NCBI GenBank assembly: GCA_021730785.1
Contig: JAKFWF010000012.1
Span: forward strand, 1 to 34,353
Source: Hyphomicrobiaceae bacterium
GTDB lineage: Bacteria; Pseudomonadota; Alphaproteobacteria; Rhizobiales; Hyphomicrobiaceae
Reading direction: 5' to 3'
Length of the DNA stretch: 34,353 nt
Every line of letters begins with the position of its first letter. The stretch's first letter is position 1. A program made the translations under genes and the position numbers. Positions 24,838-34,317 of the stretch are shown piece after piece. Under the pieces are notes generated by a model that saw only the letters and a program-made list of their open reading frames with translations, had not been told where the DNA came from and searched no databases.

Positions 24838-25347
24838 TCAGCCCGGAAGGGGGATCGAACCGTTGGCCACTTCCGGTCGGGCAATGCCGGCGGTCGGGTC
24901 TTCCGACCGGCGCGACTTGCCCTCGAAGAAGGCGCCCTGCTCGATGGCCAGCGTCTGATGATAGATATCGCCATCGACGTGGCTCGACGACTGCAACATC
25001 ACCTTGCGGCCGCGGATCGAGCCCATCACGTGGCCGCGAACGACCACTTCCTCGGCCACGATGCTGCCGGTGATCTTGGCCTTCTCGCCGACCATCACGT
25101 GGCTGGCGTGCATGTCGCCCTGGACCTCGCCTTCCACGTGCACTTCGCCTTTCGAGACGAGGTTGCCGAGGATCGTCAAGTCGGGTCCGATCACGGATGC
25201 CACCGACTTTTCAGCCATGCGGGCCGGGGCTGCGGTTGCCGGGCGGACGCCACCGACTTGTGGGAGCGCAGGGGGGGATGCGGTCGCAGCAATACTCATT
25301 GGGCCACTCTCTGTTCCAGTTTTCTTTGTCGTGAAGTTCGACAGCAT
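24838..25347 (-). CDS. Bactofilin (polymer-forming cytoskeletal protein)
   Basis: 169 residues. A disordered N-terminal tail (1-50) and C-terminal tail (about 148-169) flank a bactofilin beta-helix. The core begins SVIGPDLTILGNLVSKGEVHVEGEVQGD and continues with short repeats (MVGEKAKITGSIVAEEVVVRGHVMGSIRG..., VDGDIYHQTLAIEQGAFFEG), whose regular V/I-G spacing is typical. Bactofilins self-assemble without nucleotide into filaments that position cell-wall enzymes or shape the cell. The first ATG (25347) has GGAG 11 nt upstream; ATG 25299 would shorten only the tail. No M23 peptidase partner gene is adjacent, unlike many bactofilin loci. The gene is tail-to-tail with the ATPase gene. Confidence 0.9.
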   Translation of the reverse strand: MLSNFTTKKTGTESGPMSIAATASPPALPQVGGVRPATAAPARMAEKSVASVIGPDLTILGNLVSKGEVHVEGEVQGDMHASHVMVGEKAKITGSIVAEEVVVRGHVMGSIRGRKVMLQSSSHVDGDIYHQTLAIEQGAFFEGKSRRSEDPTAGIARPEVANGSIPLPG

Positions 25348-25493
25348 GGACGCTTACTCTCCGGGATACGCATGCTCTGTATCGAAATTATCACCGTCGT
25401 GAGGGTGCCCCGCACGCCGTACCTGCAAGCTTCCTTTACGCGTGAGCCCCCCTGTTGCCTAGATCCAGGAAGCAACCCTTGGAAGGAAATTTG

Positions 25494-25510
25494 AACGGTA
25501 TGATAACGTT
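25494..25510. promoter_or_regulatory. 17-bp palindrome upstream of the bactofilin gene
   Basis: AACGGTATGATAACGTT is a palindrome with 7 of 8 pairs matching around a central G. It lies about 147 nt before the bactofilin ATG in the 224-bp gap that separates it from the DUF455 gene. Its reverse strand includes TATCAT, a possible -10 box, without a good -35. The form suggests a dimeric repressor site, but the protein is unknown. Confidence 0.35.
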
Positions 25511-25571
25511 TGATCTGCGATAGAAGTAACAAGTGTTTCTCTCTGGTTGCGCAAGTCGGCGCTGCATTGAG

Positions 25572-26429
25572 CTATCGCGGTGCGCCAAAGGCCGTCAGCG
25601 GCTTGTAGAAGCCTGGCGTCAGTCCAGCCTCTGCGCGGGCACGATCATTGAAGGGTGGCCGCACCGGACCACGGAAATTCTCGCGCACCAGGCGGTGGAA
25701 CGTCGGCTCGATCGGCAGCCGGCGCTCGAGACAGAGGTGGCGGAACCATTTGATGCCAAACGCCACATGCCGTTTTTCGTCACGGTAAATGATCGCGATG
25801 ATCTTGGCCGACGCGCTGTCGCCGGCAGCATCCAAGTTGCGGATCATGGCCGGCGTGACGTCGAGCCCGCGTGCTTCGAGCACCAGGGGCACGACGGCCA
25901 GCCGTGCCAGCAGGTCGTGTCCGGTCGCCTGCGCTGCTTGCCAGAGCCCGTCGTGGGCTGGTTGGTCGCCATAGGCGCCGCCAAGTTCGGCAAGGCGCCG
26001 TGCCAGCAGGTCGAAATGCTTGGCTTCTTCCAGGCCGACCTGCACCCAGTTGTCGAAGAACGGTCGCGGCATCGGTTCGTGGGCGAAGCGGCCGATCAGG
26101 TCCCAGGTCATGTCAACGGCATTGAGCTCGATGTGCGCAAGGGCATGCAGCAGGGCAAAGCGGCCCTTTTCGCCGCCCGTCGAGCGGCGCGGCATATTAC
26201 GCGGCAGCATCAGTTCGGGCTTTGCCGGCCGCCCAGGTCGATCAGGCATGCCTTGCGATCGGCTCAAGGTGCCAACGGCAAGGCTGCCGCCGAACCAGGC
26301 CTTGGCCGTTGCCTTGGCCAGTGCCACTTTGTGGATCAGGTCGGGAGTTGCCACAATGTCACAGGCAGCGCTGGCCAGATCGCGCAAGGGTGCCGTCTCG
26401 CATGGCCCTGCCCGCTCTGCCATTGCCAT
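25572..26429 (-). CDS. DUF455 ferritin-like protein (COG2833)
   Basis: 285 residues. The DUF455 pattern is clear: LLHALAHIELNAVDMTWDLIGRF (93-115), NWVQVGLEEAKHFDLL (127-142), GAYGDQPAHDGLWQAA (151-166), VVPLVLEARGLDVTP (179-193) and IYRDEKRHVAFGIKWF (214-229). Conserved E101, E134/E135 with H138, E185, and E218 with H221 fit a di-metal ferritin-like four-helix site. The biological reaction of the family is not established; relation to tRNA- or membrane-acting diiron oxidases is only structural. The ATG at 26429 lies 2 nt after the bcp stop, so the two are one operon, which hints at a redox or peroxide-related role. Confidence 0.88.
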   Translation of the reverse strand: MAMAERAGPCETAPLRDLASAACDIVATPDLIHKVALAKATAKAWFGGSLAVGTLSRSQGMPDRPGRPAKPELMLPRNMPRRSTGGEKGRFALLHALAHIELNAVDMTWDLIGRFAHEPMPRPFFDNWVQVGLEEAKHFDLLARRLAELGGAYGDQPAHDGLWQAAQATGHDLLARLAVVPLVLEARGLDVTPAMIRNLDAAGDSASAKIIAIIYRDEKRHVAFGIKWFRHLCLERRLPIEPTFHRLVRENFRGPVRPPFNDRARAEAGLTPGFYKPLTAFGAPR

Positions 26430-26431
26430 TG

Positions 26432-26899
26432 TCAGCCCTTCGACGCTTTGACGGCCGCCAGCACCTCGGCGGCGTGGCCAGGCACCTTAACCTTGCGCCA
26501 GCTCTGGGCCACTTTACCTTTCTTGTCGATCAGGAAGGTCGAGCGCTCGACGCCCATGTACTTTTTTCCATACATGGATTTTTCCACCCAGACGCCGTAG
26601 GCCGTGGCCGCAGCCTTTGCCTCGTCGGCGGCGAGGCGCACTGCAAGGCCATGTTTTTTCACGAACTTCTGGTGGCTGACGACGCTGTCAGGTGAAATGC
26701 CGATTACTTCGGTGTCAGCTGCCTTGAAATCGTCGATCAGAGCGGTGAAGTCGCGCGCCTCGGTGGTGCAGCCCGAAGTGTCGTCCTTGGGATAGAAGAA
26801 TAGCACCACACGCCGGCCCTTCAGCTTCGATAATTTCAGCACATTTCCGTCATCGCCCGGGAGTTCGAAATCTGGCGCGTCGTTGCCGTCTTCGACCAT
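26432..26899 (-). CDS. bcp: Bcp-type peroxiredoxin (thiol peroxidase), one-cysteine form
   Basis: 155 residues, thioredoxin fold. It reduces peroxides through C44 in YPKDDTSGCTTEARDF. The usual resolving cysteine five residues later (CTxxxC) is replaced by R49, and C44 is the only cysteine in the protein, so it must work as a 1-Cys enzyme with an external thiol. Downstream motifs GISPDS, KFVKKHGL and VERSTFLIDKKGKV are typical of Bcp. It is co-transcribed with the DUF455 gene and divergent from the large DUF3971 gene. Confidence 0.93.
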   Translation of the reverse strand: MVEDGNDAPDFELPGDDGNVLKLSKLKGRRVVLFFYPKDDTSGCTTEARDFTALIDDFKAADTEVIGISPDSVVSHQKFVKKHGLAVRLAADEAKAAATAYGVWVEKSMYGKKYMGVERSTFLIDKKGKVAQSWRKVKVPGHAAEVLAAVKASKG

Positions 26900-27090
26900 T
26901 GTCAGGAGCCTTTCTTTTGACGTTTTTCAGCTTGCTTGTGGCGTGATACGTGTAACGTCCGATTTTGGTTGTGTCGCCTGGGGCAAACTGGGAGGCAGCC
27001 TCGGGCGTGGCACGGGCCTCGCATGGGCAATTGGGCGAGACAATAGAGCGACCTGGGGCACCGCCCGCGGGTCAGGAGGATATCGAGACT

Positions 27091-30000
27091 GTGAACGGTA
27101 TCCGTTCGGATCAGCCTACGCGGCCGCCGAAGCGGGGGCGCGCCAAGCGGCCGCGACCGGCGGAGCGCGTCGAAGGCGCGGGCCTCGTGACGGCCGTGGT
27201 CCGCCCTGTTTGGCTGCTGGTAAAATGCCTGCTCCCCGTCGTCATACTGTCAGCGCTCGCCGCGGCGATCCTCTACGTGCGCCTTGCCAATGGACCGATT
27301 TCGCTGGCCTTTCTCGCCGGCCCCATCAGCCGCAGCATCGCCGCCGAGTTGCCCGGAGTCGCGGTGCTGATCGAGGACACCCAGGTGCACCTGACCACGG
27401 CGGGCGCGCTCGAATTCCGTATGCGCAATGTGCGCTTCAACGATGCCGACGGCGCACCGATGGCGATCGCCCCCCTGGCGGCGGTCGGCATGAGTACCCG
27501 CGCCCTGTGGTCTGGCCGTCTGGCGCCTGAGAAGGTGGTGTTGATCGAGCCTCGCATGCTCGTTGTCTATTCCGAGACAACGGGATTGAGCCTCAGTTTC
27601 TCCAAATCACCGGCTGACAGCGCGGCAGCGGCCACCGCAGGCAGTTCCACCGTCGCTGCAGCGCCGCCTGACGACGCAAACGTCTCGCAGCAGATCGACC
27701 TCGGGCGGTTGATTGCGGAAACCGGGCAGCGGGCGCGGCGCGGTTCGGATGCCGCAGCCTACCTGAGCGAGATCGGCGTGCGCAACGCCACGATCTTCCT
27801 CGACCGCTCCGGCCAGCAAACCGTCTGGACGGTGGTGGAAGGCAAAGTTGAACTCGAGCACAAGAAGCGCCGCAGCACGGTGACGGGCAACCTGTCCGTT
27901 GCCAGCACCACCGGTCCGTGGAACCTGGCGTTCAAGATCGAGGAAGTCGAAAAGGCGAGTTCGGTAGTGCTGGAGGCTTCGCTGCGTGATCTGGTGCCGC
28001 GCGGCATGTCCACGCTGGTGCCTGAGCTTGCGCTGCTCGAGTTGATCGATGCGCCAACAAGCGGTCAGGCTCGCATCGACTTGAAGCCTGATGGCGGCGT
28101 GATCGGCGCGGTCCTGCAGCTCGATGTCGGCCGTGGTGCCCTGGTCATTGCCGGCGCCGACGCCCCGCCCATGGACATCGAAAGCGGCCAACTCAATGTG
28201 CGCTACGATGCGGCGGGACGGCAAATCTTAGTGGAGCCGTCCACCCTGAACTGGAGTCAGGGGCGCGTGAAGGTTGGCGGCGTGATCAGGGCCGCCGAAC
28301 AATCGGGGGGCAAGCCGCACTGGTTGATCGATTTGAAGAGCATCGAAGGGCAACTGGCGGGCGGCGAGTATGGGGGTGTCCCGGTCAGCCTCGCTGAGGC
28401 CTCGCTGCAAGGCCGGCTGGAGCCGGAGGCCGGCAGGCTCGCGATCACCCAGGCACGGCTGCGGGCGGGCGGAGCGCTGGTGGAAGCGACGGGCGAAGTC
28501 GTCACGTTGACCGGGCGGCAGTCCGTTCGTGTCGAGGGGCGCATCGGTCCGGCGGCCGGTGAGGTCTTGAAGACGCTGTGGCCGCGCTTTCTGGCCCCGT
28601 CCGCACGCAGCTGGATCGGCCGTCAGATGACGAAGGGCCGCATTACCGGCGGCTCGTTCAAGGTAGTGACAGGCGGTGCCGGCAGCGACGTCGCGGCCAC
28701 GAGCGCCGATCGGCGCTTGTCGTTGACCTTGGAAGTGGCCGATGTCGCAGTCGCTCCAGCGCGCGGCATCGCCCCGATCGAAACGCCTCGGGTGTTGGTG
28801 CGGATCGAAGGCGAGGCGATGGAAGTCACATTGCCCGACACCGCAGTTACCCAGGTGTCCCCGGGGCGTCGTTTGACCCTCAAGGGGGGACGGTTCACCG
28901 CGGTCGATCTGTTCGGCGACCGCGTGCCGGGCGAAATCGCTTTCCGCGTGCAAGGTCCGCTCGTCGCGGCGGTCGATTTTCTCGAACAGGAGCGGCTCGG
29001 GATCGGCCAACTCGGCCTGCCGGGCGATGGCCTCGACGGCAAAATCGACGGCCAGTTCAAGATCGGTCTGCCGCTGACGTCGAAACTCGAGACCTCCGAC
29101 ATCAAGATCGACGGCCGGGTAAAGATCACCGATGGCAGGGCGAAGCAGGTCATCGGCCCCCATGACGTGCAGAGCGCCACGATCACGGTCGATGTCGGCG
29201 ATGGTTCGGTCAACGCGTCCGGCCAGATGCTGGTCGGCGGGGTCGGCGCGAAGTTGAGCTTCCAGCGCATCTTTGGTGCCGCGGACGACAGGCAGCCGCC
29301 GCTGCGGCTGACCGCGAACCTCGACGCGGCAGATCGCACGCAGCTCGGACTCGACATCAACCACGTGGTGAGCGGCGACATCCCGGTCGATGTGACGGTG
29401 ACGCGCGGTGCGAAGTCGGAAGAGCTGGTGCGGGTGCGCGCCGATCTGACCGGCACCGAACTCAACATCGAGCCGATTGCCTGGCGCAAGGCACCCGGCC
29501 GTCTGGCGATTTTGGAATTCGAAGTCCAGCGCGGCGCCAAGGGCACGCGCTCGGAACTGCAGAACTTCAAAGTGGTCGGCGACGACATTGCCATCGACGG
29601 CGCCATGACCCTCGACGCCAAGGGGCGGCTCAGCGAATTCCAGTTTCCGAATTTTGCGCTGACCCTGGTGTCGCGGGTCGATCTGCAGGGCACGCTGCGC
29701 AACGATCAGATCTGGGACATCAAGGCCAAAGGCCAGTACTGGGACGGCCGCGACTTCTTCAAGCGGCTGTTTGCCGTGGGACAGGCACCGGACAGGGCAG
29801 TGCCCGCGAAAAAAGATCAGGCGGGCGTCGACCTGAAGGCCGAATTCGAGACGATCCAGGGGCACGGTGATATTGCCCTCAAGGGACTGCGGCTGCAGAT
29901 GTCACGGCGGGGCGACAAGTTGACCGCGTTGCTCGCGCGCGGCAATGTGGAGGGCGGCAAACCGATCGAGGTTGCGCTGCAACAGACCGCAGCCGATCCG

Positions 30001-30816
30001 CGCAAACTCGTGGTGCAGACCGACGACGCCGGCCAGGCGTTCCGCATGATCGGCTTTTACCCCAACATGCAGGGCGGCGAGATGCGCCTCGACGTCAATC
30101 TCGATGGCAAGGGGGCTGCCGAGAAGACCGGGATGCTCGACGTGCGGCGGTTCGCCATTCTGGGCGATCCCATCCTGACCGAAGTGCTGCAGACGTCCGG
30201 GGGCGACATCACGCGCGAGGGCAGCGCGAGCACGAGCAGCCCGCGGCGGCGCGGCAAGGTCGAGCGCGAGCGGATCGATTTCACCGAGATGCAACTGCCG
30301 TTTTCGGTCGGTTACAATCAATTCGTGCTGGAAAAGGATTCACAGCTCCGCGGTCCCCTGCTCGGTGTGCTGCTGCGCGGCAAGGTCGATTTCAAGACCC
30401 AACACCTCGATGTGGTTGGCACGTACTCGCCGCTGCAGGGTGTCAATTCACTGCCCGGCGTGATCCCGGGTGCTGGACAGGTGCTGGCGGGCTCCCGCGG
30501 CGAGGGCGTGGTTGGCATCACGTTCTGGGCGAGCGGACCAATTTCGAAGCCTGAGGTGCTGGTCAATCCGCTGTCGACCATTCTGCCGGGTGCGTTCCGC
30601 GGGTTGGCGGAGTTGGGTCCGACCAATTTCCGCGTGATCCCGCGCGACGAGAAGCCGGCTGTGGAAAAGCCGAAGGCAAAGCTGCCGCAGGCGCCCGGCG
30701 CCGGCCAGTCCTATCGCCAGGGCGGGACAACGGGCGCCACCAAGGCGCCTGAGCCGGATATTTCCAGCTCCTGGAGCACGGGCGTCGAGACCCGCAAGAA
30801 AGCGCCCGCGCCGTAG
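27091..30816 (+). CDS. DUF3971 / AsmA-like (YhdP-related) large envelope protein
   Basis: 1241 residues from the GTG at 27091. A basic cytoplasmic N terminus precedes one membrane helix (41-63, WLLVKCLLPVVILSALAAAILY). A very long periplasmic beta-rich domain with DUF3971 and AsmA_2-like features follows. The C-terminal block around GVIPGAGQVLAGSRGEGVVGITFWASG and NPLSTILPGAFRGLAELG is characteristic of the family, followed by a Pro/Lys-rich tail. YhdP, TamB and AsmA relatives form grooved bridges that move phospholipid to the outer membrane; this role is inferred here. AGGAGGA lies 10 nt before the GTG. A TTG at 26965 would extend into the bcp promoter and is less likely. Confidence 0.88.
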   Translation: MNGIRSDQPTRPPKRGRAKRPRPAERVEGAGLVTAVVRPVWLLVKCLLPVVILSALAAAILYVRLANGPISLAFLAGPISRSIAAELPGVAVLIEDTQVHLTTAGALEFRMRNVRFNDADGAPMAIAPLAAVGMSTRALWSGRLAPEKVVLIEPRMLVVYSETTGLSLSFSKSPADSAAAATAGSSTVAAAPPDDANVSQQIDLGRLIAETGQRARRGSDAAAYLSEIGVRNATIFLDRSGQQTVWTVVEGKVELEHKKRRSTVTGNLSVASTTGPWNLAFKIEEVEKASSVVLEASLRDLVPRGMSTLVPELALLELIDAPTSGQARIDLKPDGGVIGAVLQLDVGRGALVIAGADAPPMDIESGQLNVRYDAAGRQILVEPSTLNWSQGRVKVGGVIRAAEQSGGKPHWLIDLKSIEGQLAGGEYGGVPVSLAEASLQGRLEPEAGRLAITQARLRAGGALVEATGEVVTLTGRQSVRVEGRIGPAAGEVLKTLWPRFLAPSARSWIGRQMTKGRITGGSFKVVTGGAGSDVAATSADRRLSLTLEVADVAVAPARGIAPIETPRVLVRIEGEAMEVTLPDTAVTQVSPGRRLTLKGGRFTAVDLFGDRVPGEIAFRVQGPLVAAVDFLEQERLGIGQLGLPGDGLDGKIDGQFKIGLPLTSKLETSDIKIDGRVKITDGRAKQVIGPHDVQSATITVDVGDGSVNASGQMLVGGVGAKLSFQRIFGAADDRQPPLRLTANLDAADRTQLGLDINHVVSGDIPVDVTVTRGAKSEELVRVRADLTGTELNIEPIAWRKAPGRLAILEFEVQRGAKGTRSELQNFKVVGDDIAIDGAMTLDAKGRLSEFQFPNFALTLVSRVDLQGTLRNDQIWDIKAKGQYWDGRDFFKRLFAVGQAPDRAVPAKKDQAGVDLKAEFETIQGHGDIALKGLRLQMSRRGDKLTALLARGNVEGGKPIEVALQQTAADPRKLVVQTDDAGQAFRMIGFYPNMQGGEMRLDVNLDGKGAAEKTGMLDVRRFAILGDPILTEVLQTSGGDITREGSASTSSPRRRGKVERERIDFTEMQLPFSVGYNQFVLEKDSQLRGPLLGVLLRGKVDFKTQHLDVVGTYSPLQGVNSLPGVIPGAGQVLAGSRGEGVVGITFWASGPISKPEVLVNPLSTILPGAFRGLAELGPTNFRVIPRDEKPAVEKPKAKLPQAPGAGQSYRQGGTTGATKAPEPDISSSWSTGVETRKKAPAP

Positions 30817-30828
30817 CCTGTTGCGTCG

Positions 30829-32082
30829 TCAAACCGGCCGCAACAGCACGTGCTTCTTCTTGCCGAGCGACAGCTTGATCACGCCGTCGCGGCCAATGTC
30901 GCTCGACCGCAACTTAGCCTTTTCCTCGGTGACGACCGTATCGTTGACGCGCAAGCCACCACCCGCCACCTGCCGGCGGGCTTCGCCGTTCGACTTGACG
31001 AGGCCGGCCGTGACAAATGCGGCCAATACACCAAGTTCGTTCTGGATGTCCGACAACGGCACCTCGATGGTGGGCAGGTCGGTCGCAAGCGTGCCATCCT
31101 CGAAGGTTTTCTGCGCCGTGGCGGCCGCCGCGTCGGCCTTCGCCAGGCCGTGCACGAGAGCGGTCGCTTCCGTAGCGAGGATCTTCTTCGCCTCGTTGAT
31201 CTCGGCGCCCTGTAGCGCGGCCAGTCGCTGGATCTCGCCCATGGGCAGGGTCGTGAACAGGCGCAGGAAGCGGCCGACGTCGGCATCCTCGGTGTTGCGC
31301 CAGAACTGCCAGTAGTCGTAGGCGGACAACTGCGCCTCGTTTAGCCACACGGCACCGGCCGCCGTCTTGCCCATCTTGGCGCCAGACGAGGTCGTCAGCA
31401 GCGGGCAGGTTAGCGCATACAACTGATGCGTGCCCATGCGCCGGCCAAGGTCGATGCCGGTGACGATGTTGCCCCACTGGTCGGAGCCGCCCATCTGCAC
31501 GTTACAACCGTGGCGCCGCGCCAGTTCCACAAAATCGTAGGCCTGCAGCAGCATGTAATTGAACTCGATGAAGGAGAGCTCCTGCTCGCGCTCGAGGCGC
31601 ATGCGGGCGCTGTCCATGGTGAGCATGCGGTTGACCGAGAAATGGCGGCCCACGTCGCGCAGGAACTCGATGTAGTTGAGCGGCGCCAGCCACTCGGCAT
31701 TGTCGATCATGACCGCGTCGGTCTTGGCAGTTCCAAATTTCAGAAAGTGAGTGAATACGGTCTTGATGCCGTCCTTGTTGGCATCGATCTCGGCGATCGT
31801 GCGGATCGCGCGGGTCTCGTCCTTGCCGGATGGATCGCCGACGCGGGTGGTTCCGCCCCCCATCAGCGCGATCGGCTTATTGCCGGTCGCCTGCAGCCAA
31901 TGCAGCATCATGATCGAGATGAGCGAGCCCACGTGCAGCGACGGCGCCGTGCAGTCGTAGCCGACATAGGCCACGGCCTCGCCCTTGGCGGCGAGGGCAT
32001 CGAGGCCCGCCATGTCGGAGCCCTGGTGAATGAAGCCGCGCTCTGTCAGGATGCGCAGGAAGTCGGATTTCAATGTGGTCAT
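30829..32082 (-). CDS. tyrS: Tyrosyl-tRNA synthetase
   Basis: 417 residues. This class I aminoacyl-tRNA synthetase charges tRNA-Tyr. It shows [20 protein letters not shown] with the HIGH-equivalent HVGS (50-53), [17 protein letters not shown] (75-91), the tyrosine-binding [11 protein letters not shown] (196-206) and the KMSKS-equivalent KMGKT (236-240). The S4 RNA-binding domain is at the C terminus ([16 protein letters not shown]). The ATG at 32082 gives the standard length; the frame stays open to 32394, but that would overlap anmK. It is convergent with the DUF3971 gene (12 nt apart) and divergent from anmK, an arrangement common in Hyphomicrobiales. Confidence 0.97.
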   Translation of the reverse strand: MTTLKSDFLRILTERGFIHQGSDMAGLDALAAKGEAVAYVGYDCTAPSLHVGSLISIMMLHWLQATGNKPIALMGGGTTRVGDPSGKDETRAIRTIAEIDANKDGIKTVFTHFLKFGTAKTDAVMIDNAEWLAPLNYIEFLRDVGRHFSVNRMLTMDSARMRLEREQELSFIEFNYMLLQAYDFVELARRHGCNVQMGGSDQWGNIVTGIDLGRRMGTHQLYALTCPLLTTSSGAKMGKTAAGAVWLNEAQLSAYDYWQFWRNTEDADVGRFLRLFTTLPMGEIQRLAALQGAEINEAKKILATEATALVHGLAKADAAAATAQKTFEDGTLATDLPTIEVPLSDIQNELGVLAAFVTAGLVKSNGEARRQVAGGGLRVNDTVVTEEKAKLRSSDIGRDGVIKLSLGKKKHVLLRPV

Positions 32083-32171
32083 GGCACACGCGCCGCACGG
32101 GCAGCGCCTCTGTCGGTTGATCGGGCAATCGAGGGACGGGACCATGCACGGCAACGCAAGAGAGGGCAAGC

Positions 32172-33296
32172 ATGGCTGACGGCTCTGCTCCAGGCTATAG
32201 GCGCGCAATCGGCCTGATGAGCGGCACCTCGCTCGACGGCATAGATATCGCGCTCGTCGAGACGGATGGCGCCTCGAGCGTGCGGCGCGGCGCGGCGGCG
32301 ACGGTTGCCTATCCAGCCGAGTTCCGGGTGAAACTGGTGCAAGTGATCCAAGACGCAAAGTGCCTGGCGACGCGCACCGAGCGGCCAGGTTCACTTGCTG
32401 CCGTCGAGCGCGAGCTGACCGAGCGGCATGCCGAGGTCGTCACCCGCTTCATGGGTCAGCATGGGCTGCAACCGTCGGCGATCGACGTCATCGGATTTCA
32501 TGGCCAGACGGTCCTGCACCGGCCGGCTGACCAATTGACCGTACAACTCGGCGACGGCGCACTGCTGGCGAGCCTCACCGGCATCGACGTGGTGCACGAT
32601 CTGCGCGCCGCCGACTGCGCGGCCGGTGGCCAGGGCGCGCCACTGGTGCCGGTCTATCACCGCGCGCTGGTTGGCAAGCTGCCGCAGCGGCCGGTGGCGG
32701 TGGTCAATATCGGCGGCGTCGCCAATGTGACCTACATCGGCAGCGATGGCGGCTTGATCGCCTTCGACACCGGTCCGGGCAATGCGCTGATCGACGACTG
32801 GATGCTCAAGCACGCCGGCCAGAGCCACGATCACGACGGTGCAACCGCCGCCCGCGGACAGGTGAAGGGGGATATGGCGCGCTTCTATCTTAGTCATTCC
32901 TACTTCGGGCAGTTGCCGCCCAAGTCGCTCGACCGCAACGCGTTCTTTGCCGATCTGGTGGAGGGGCTGTCGCTCGAGGATGGCGCGGCCACGTTGACCG
33001 CGTTCACGGCCCTGTCGCTGGCGCGCGCCCGCGAGCACTTCCCGCAGGAGCCGCAGCTGTGGATCATCTGTGGCGGGGGTCGGCGCAACAAGACGATCAT
33101 GAGCGCGCTCGCGGCCGAAGTGCAGAACGCGGTGGTGCCGGCCGAAGCCGTCGGCCTCGACGGCGATGCGATCGAGGCGGAGGCGTGGGGCTATCTGGCG
33201 GTGCGGTCACTGATGAAGTTGCCGATTTCATTCCCTGGCACGACCGGCGTCGCAAAACCCATGACCGGCGGCGTCCTGGCGCGCGCGAAAGGCTGA
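32172..33296 (+). CDS. anmK: Anhydro-N-acetylmuramic acid kinase
   Basis: 374 residues. It phosphorylates and opens 1,6-anhydro-MurNAc, recycling cell-wall fragments to MurNAc-6-phosphate in the cytoplasm. Motifs are [16 protein letters not shown] (13-28, ATP), the [11 protein letters not shown] segment, [27 protein letters not shown] and CGGGRRN near the C terminus. The ATG at 32172 lies 89 bp from the divergent tyrS start and has a GAGGG-type site. Confidence 0.96.
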   Translation: MADGSAPGYRRAIGLMSGTSLDGIDIALVETDGASSVRRGAAATVAYPAEFRVKLVQVIQDAKCLATRTERPGSLAAVERELTERHAEVVTRFMGQHGLQPSAIDVIGFHGQTVLHRPADQLTVQLGDGALLASLTGIDVVHDLRAADCAAGGQGAPLVPVYHRALVGKLPQRPVAVVNIGGVANVTYIGSDGGLIAFDTGPGNALIDDWMLKHAGQSHDHDGATAARGQVKGDMARFYLSHSYFGQLPPKSLDRNAFFADLVEGLSLEDGAATLTAFTALSLARAREHFPQEPQLWIICGGGRRNKTIMSALAAEVQNAVVPAEAVGLDGDAIEAEAWGYLAVRSLMKLPISFPGTTGVAKPMTGGVLARAKG

Positions 33297-33303
33297 GAGC
33301 CCC

Positions 33304-33567
33304 ATGTCGACCTATCTGTTGAAGTTCGTGATATTCGGCATGATCGTGCTGTTTGGCGCGGTTGCGATGTTTCTCGGGATCATCGTCGGTTATGCAGCGT
33401 TGCAGAGCGGCGAGCTGACGCTCACGGCAGGCAGGGTCAGCACCACCGTCGCGCGCGCGCTCGACCCTGGCGGTTTCTGGCGCAGTTTTGGCCTTGCCAG
33501 CGCGTTGCCGGTCATCGGCGGCTTTATCGCCGTCGTTGTCGGCCGCCGTGGCATCGGTCGGCTGTGA
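33304..33567 (+). CDS. Small two-helix membrane protein, function unknown
   Basis: 87 residues with two membrane segments (about 5-33, LLKFVIFGMIVLFGAVAMFL onward, and 63-80, LASALPVIGGFIAVVVG). They are joined by a polar loop of about 30 residues, and the C terminus is short and basic (GRRGIGRL). It resembles small inner-membrane proteins often seen near anmK/tyrS, but I cannot name a family. It follows anmK by 7 nt and precedes the HAD gene by 21 nt, so it is probably in one operon. No strong ribosome site, which suits translational coupling. Confidence 0.65.
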   Translation: MSTYLLKFVIFGMIVLFGAVAMFLGIIVGYAALQSGELTLTAGRVSTTVARALDPGGFWRSFGLASALPVIGGFIAVVVGRRGIGRL

Positions 33568-33588
33568 GCAGGTTTCGGGGGAATAATA

Positions 33589-34203
33589 ATGGCCGCCATC
33601 GACACCGTCATTTTCGACGTGGGCAACGTGCTGATCCGCTGGGACATGTATGCCTTGTTCCGGGACTACTTCGAGACCGATGCGGCGATCGCAGCGTTCC
33701 TCGAGGAGACGGGGTTGCCGGCTGAAAACATCGAGTTCGACCGCGGCAAACCGTTTGCGGTTGGAGTGGCCGAACTGTCGGCTCGGTTTCCCCATCACGC
33801 CCGCGCCCTGCACGCATTCGACACGCGCTGGACCAACTGCCTCGGCGGCGCGATCGACGGGACCGTCGCTGTGTTACGCGATCTGCAGCGTGCCGGCGTC
33901 ACGACGCACGCGATCACCAACTTCAGTGCCGAGAAGTTCCCCGTCGCTTGCCGGCTGTTCCCCTTCCTGTTGACGTTCGAGGAAACGATCGTGTCTGGAT
34001 CAGTGAAGCTGCTGAAGCCCGATCCGGCCATTTTCAAGCTGCTGCTCGACCGTCGCAACATCGCGCCCGCCAGCGCTGTGTTCATCGACGATTCGGCTGC
34101 CAACATTGTAACCGCACGGGCGCTCGGCCTGCACGCGGTTCACGTAACGGCCGGGACCGACGTTCGCGCAAGTTTGCAGGCGCTGGGCGTCAGGGGAGTG
34201 TGA
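33589..34203 (+). CDS. HAD-superfamily hydrolase (YihX-like)
   Basis: 204 residues. Motif I is VIFDVGNVLIRWD with nucleophile D10; the usual second Asp at position +2 is G12, as in the YihX-type FDLGNV subgroup. Motif II is ITNFS, the motif III lysine lies in VKLLKPDPAIF, and motif IV is FIDDSAANI. The cap is the small helical type between motifs I and II. YihX dephosphorylates alpha-glucose-1-phosphate; the substrate here is uncertain. The ATG at 33589 follows a GGGGGAA site. It is probably co-transcribed with anmK and the small membrane gene. Confidence 0.88.
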   Translation: MAAIDTVIFDVGNVLIRWDMYALFRDYFETDAAIAAFLEETGLPAENIEFDRGKPFAVGVAELSARFPHHARALHAFDTRWTNCLGGAIDGTVAVLRDLQRAGVTTHAITNFSAEKFPVACRLFPFLLTFEETIVSGSVKLLKPDPAIFKLLLDRRNIAPASAVFIDDSAANIVTARALGLHAVHVTAGTDVRASLQALGVRGV

Positions 34204-34317
34204 GGTTCCGCGCCACTCCCAATCCCGCCGGGTGATTCAAAGAACCGCACCTGATCTGGGGTGACAAGGCGGGCCAATCAGAGTCTGTAGCTTGGCCACC
34301 ATCTTGGAGGTGGCGAG

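Noticed and set aside
28228-29865. 545-codon minus-strand open frame opposite the DUF3971 gene
   Set aside because: Antisense shadow of a continuous 1241-residue envelope protein; low-complexity His/Arg/Asp-rich translation without domains.
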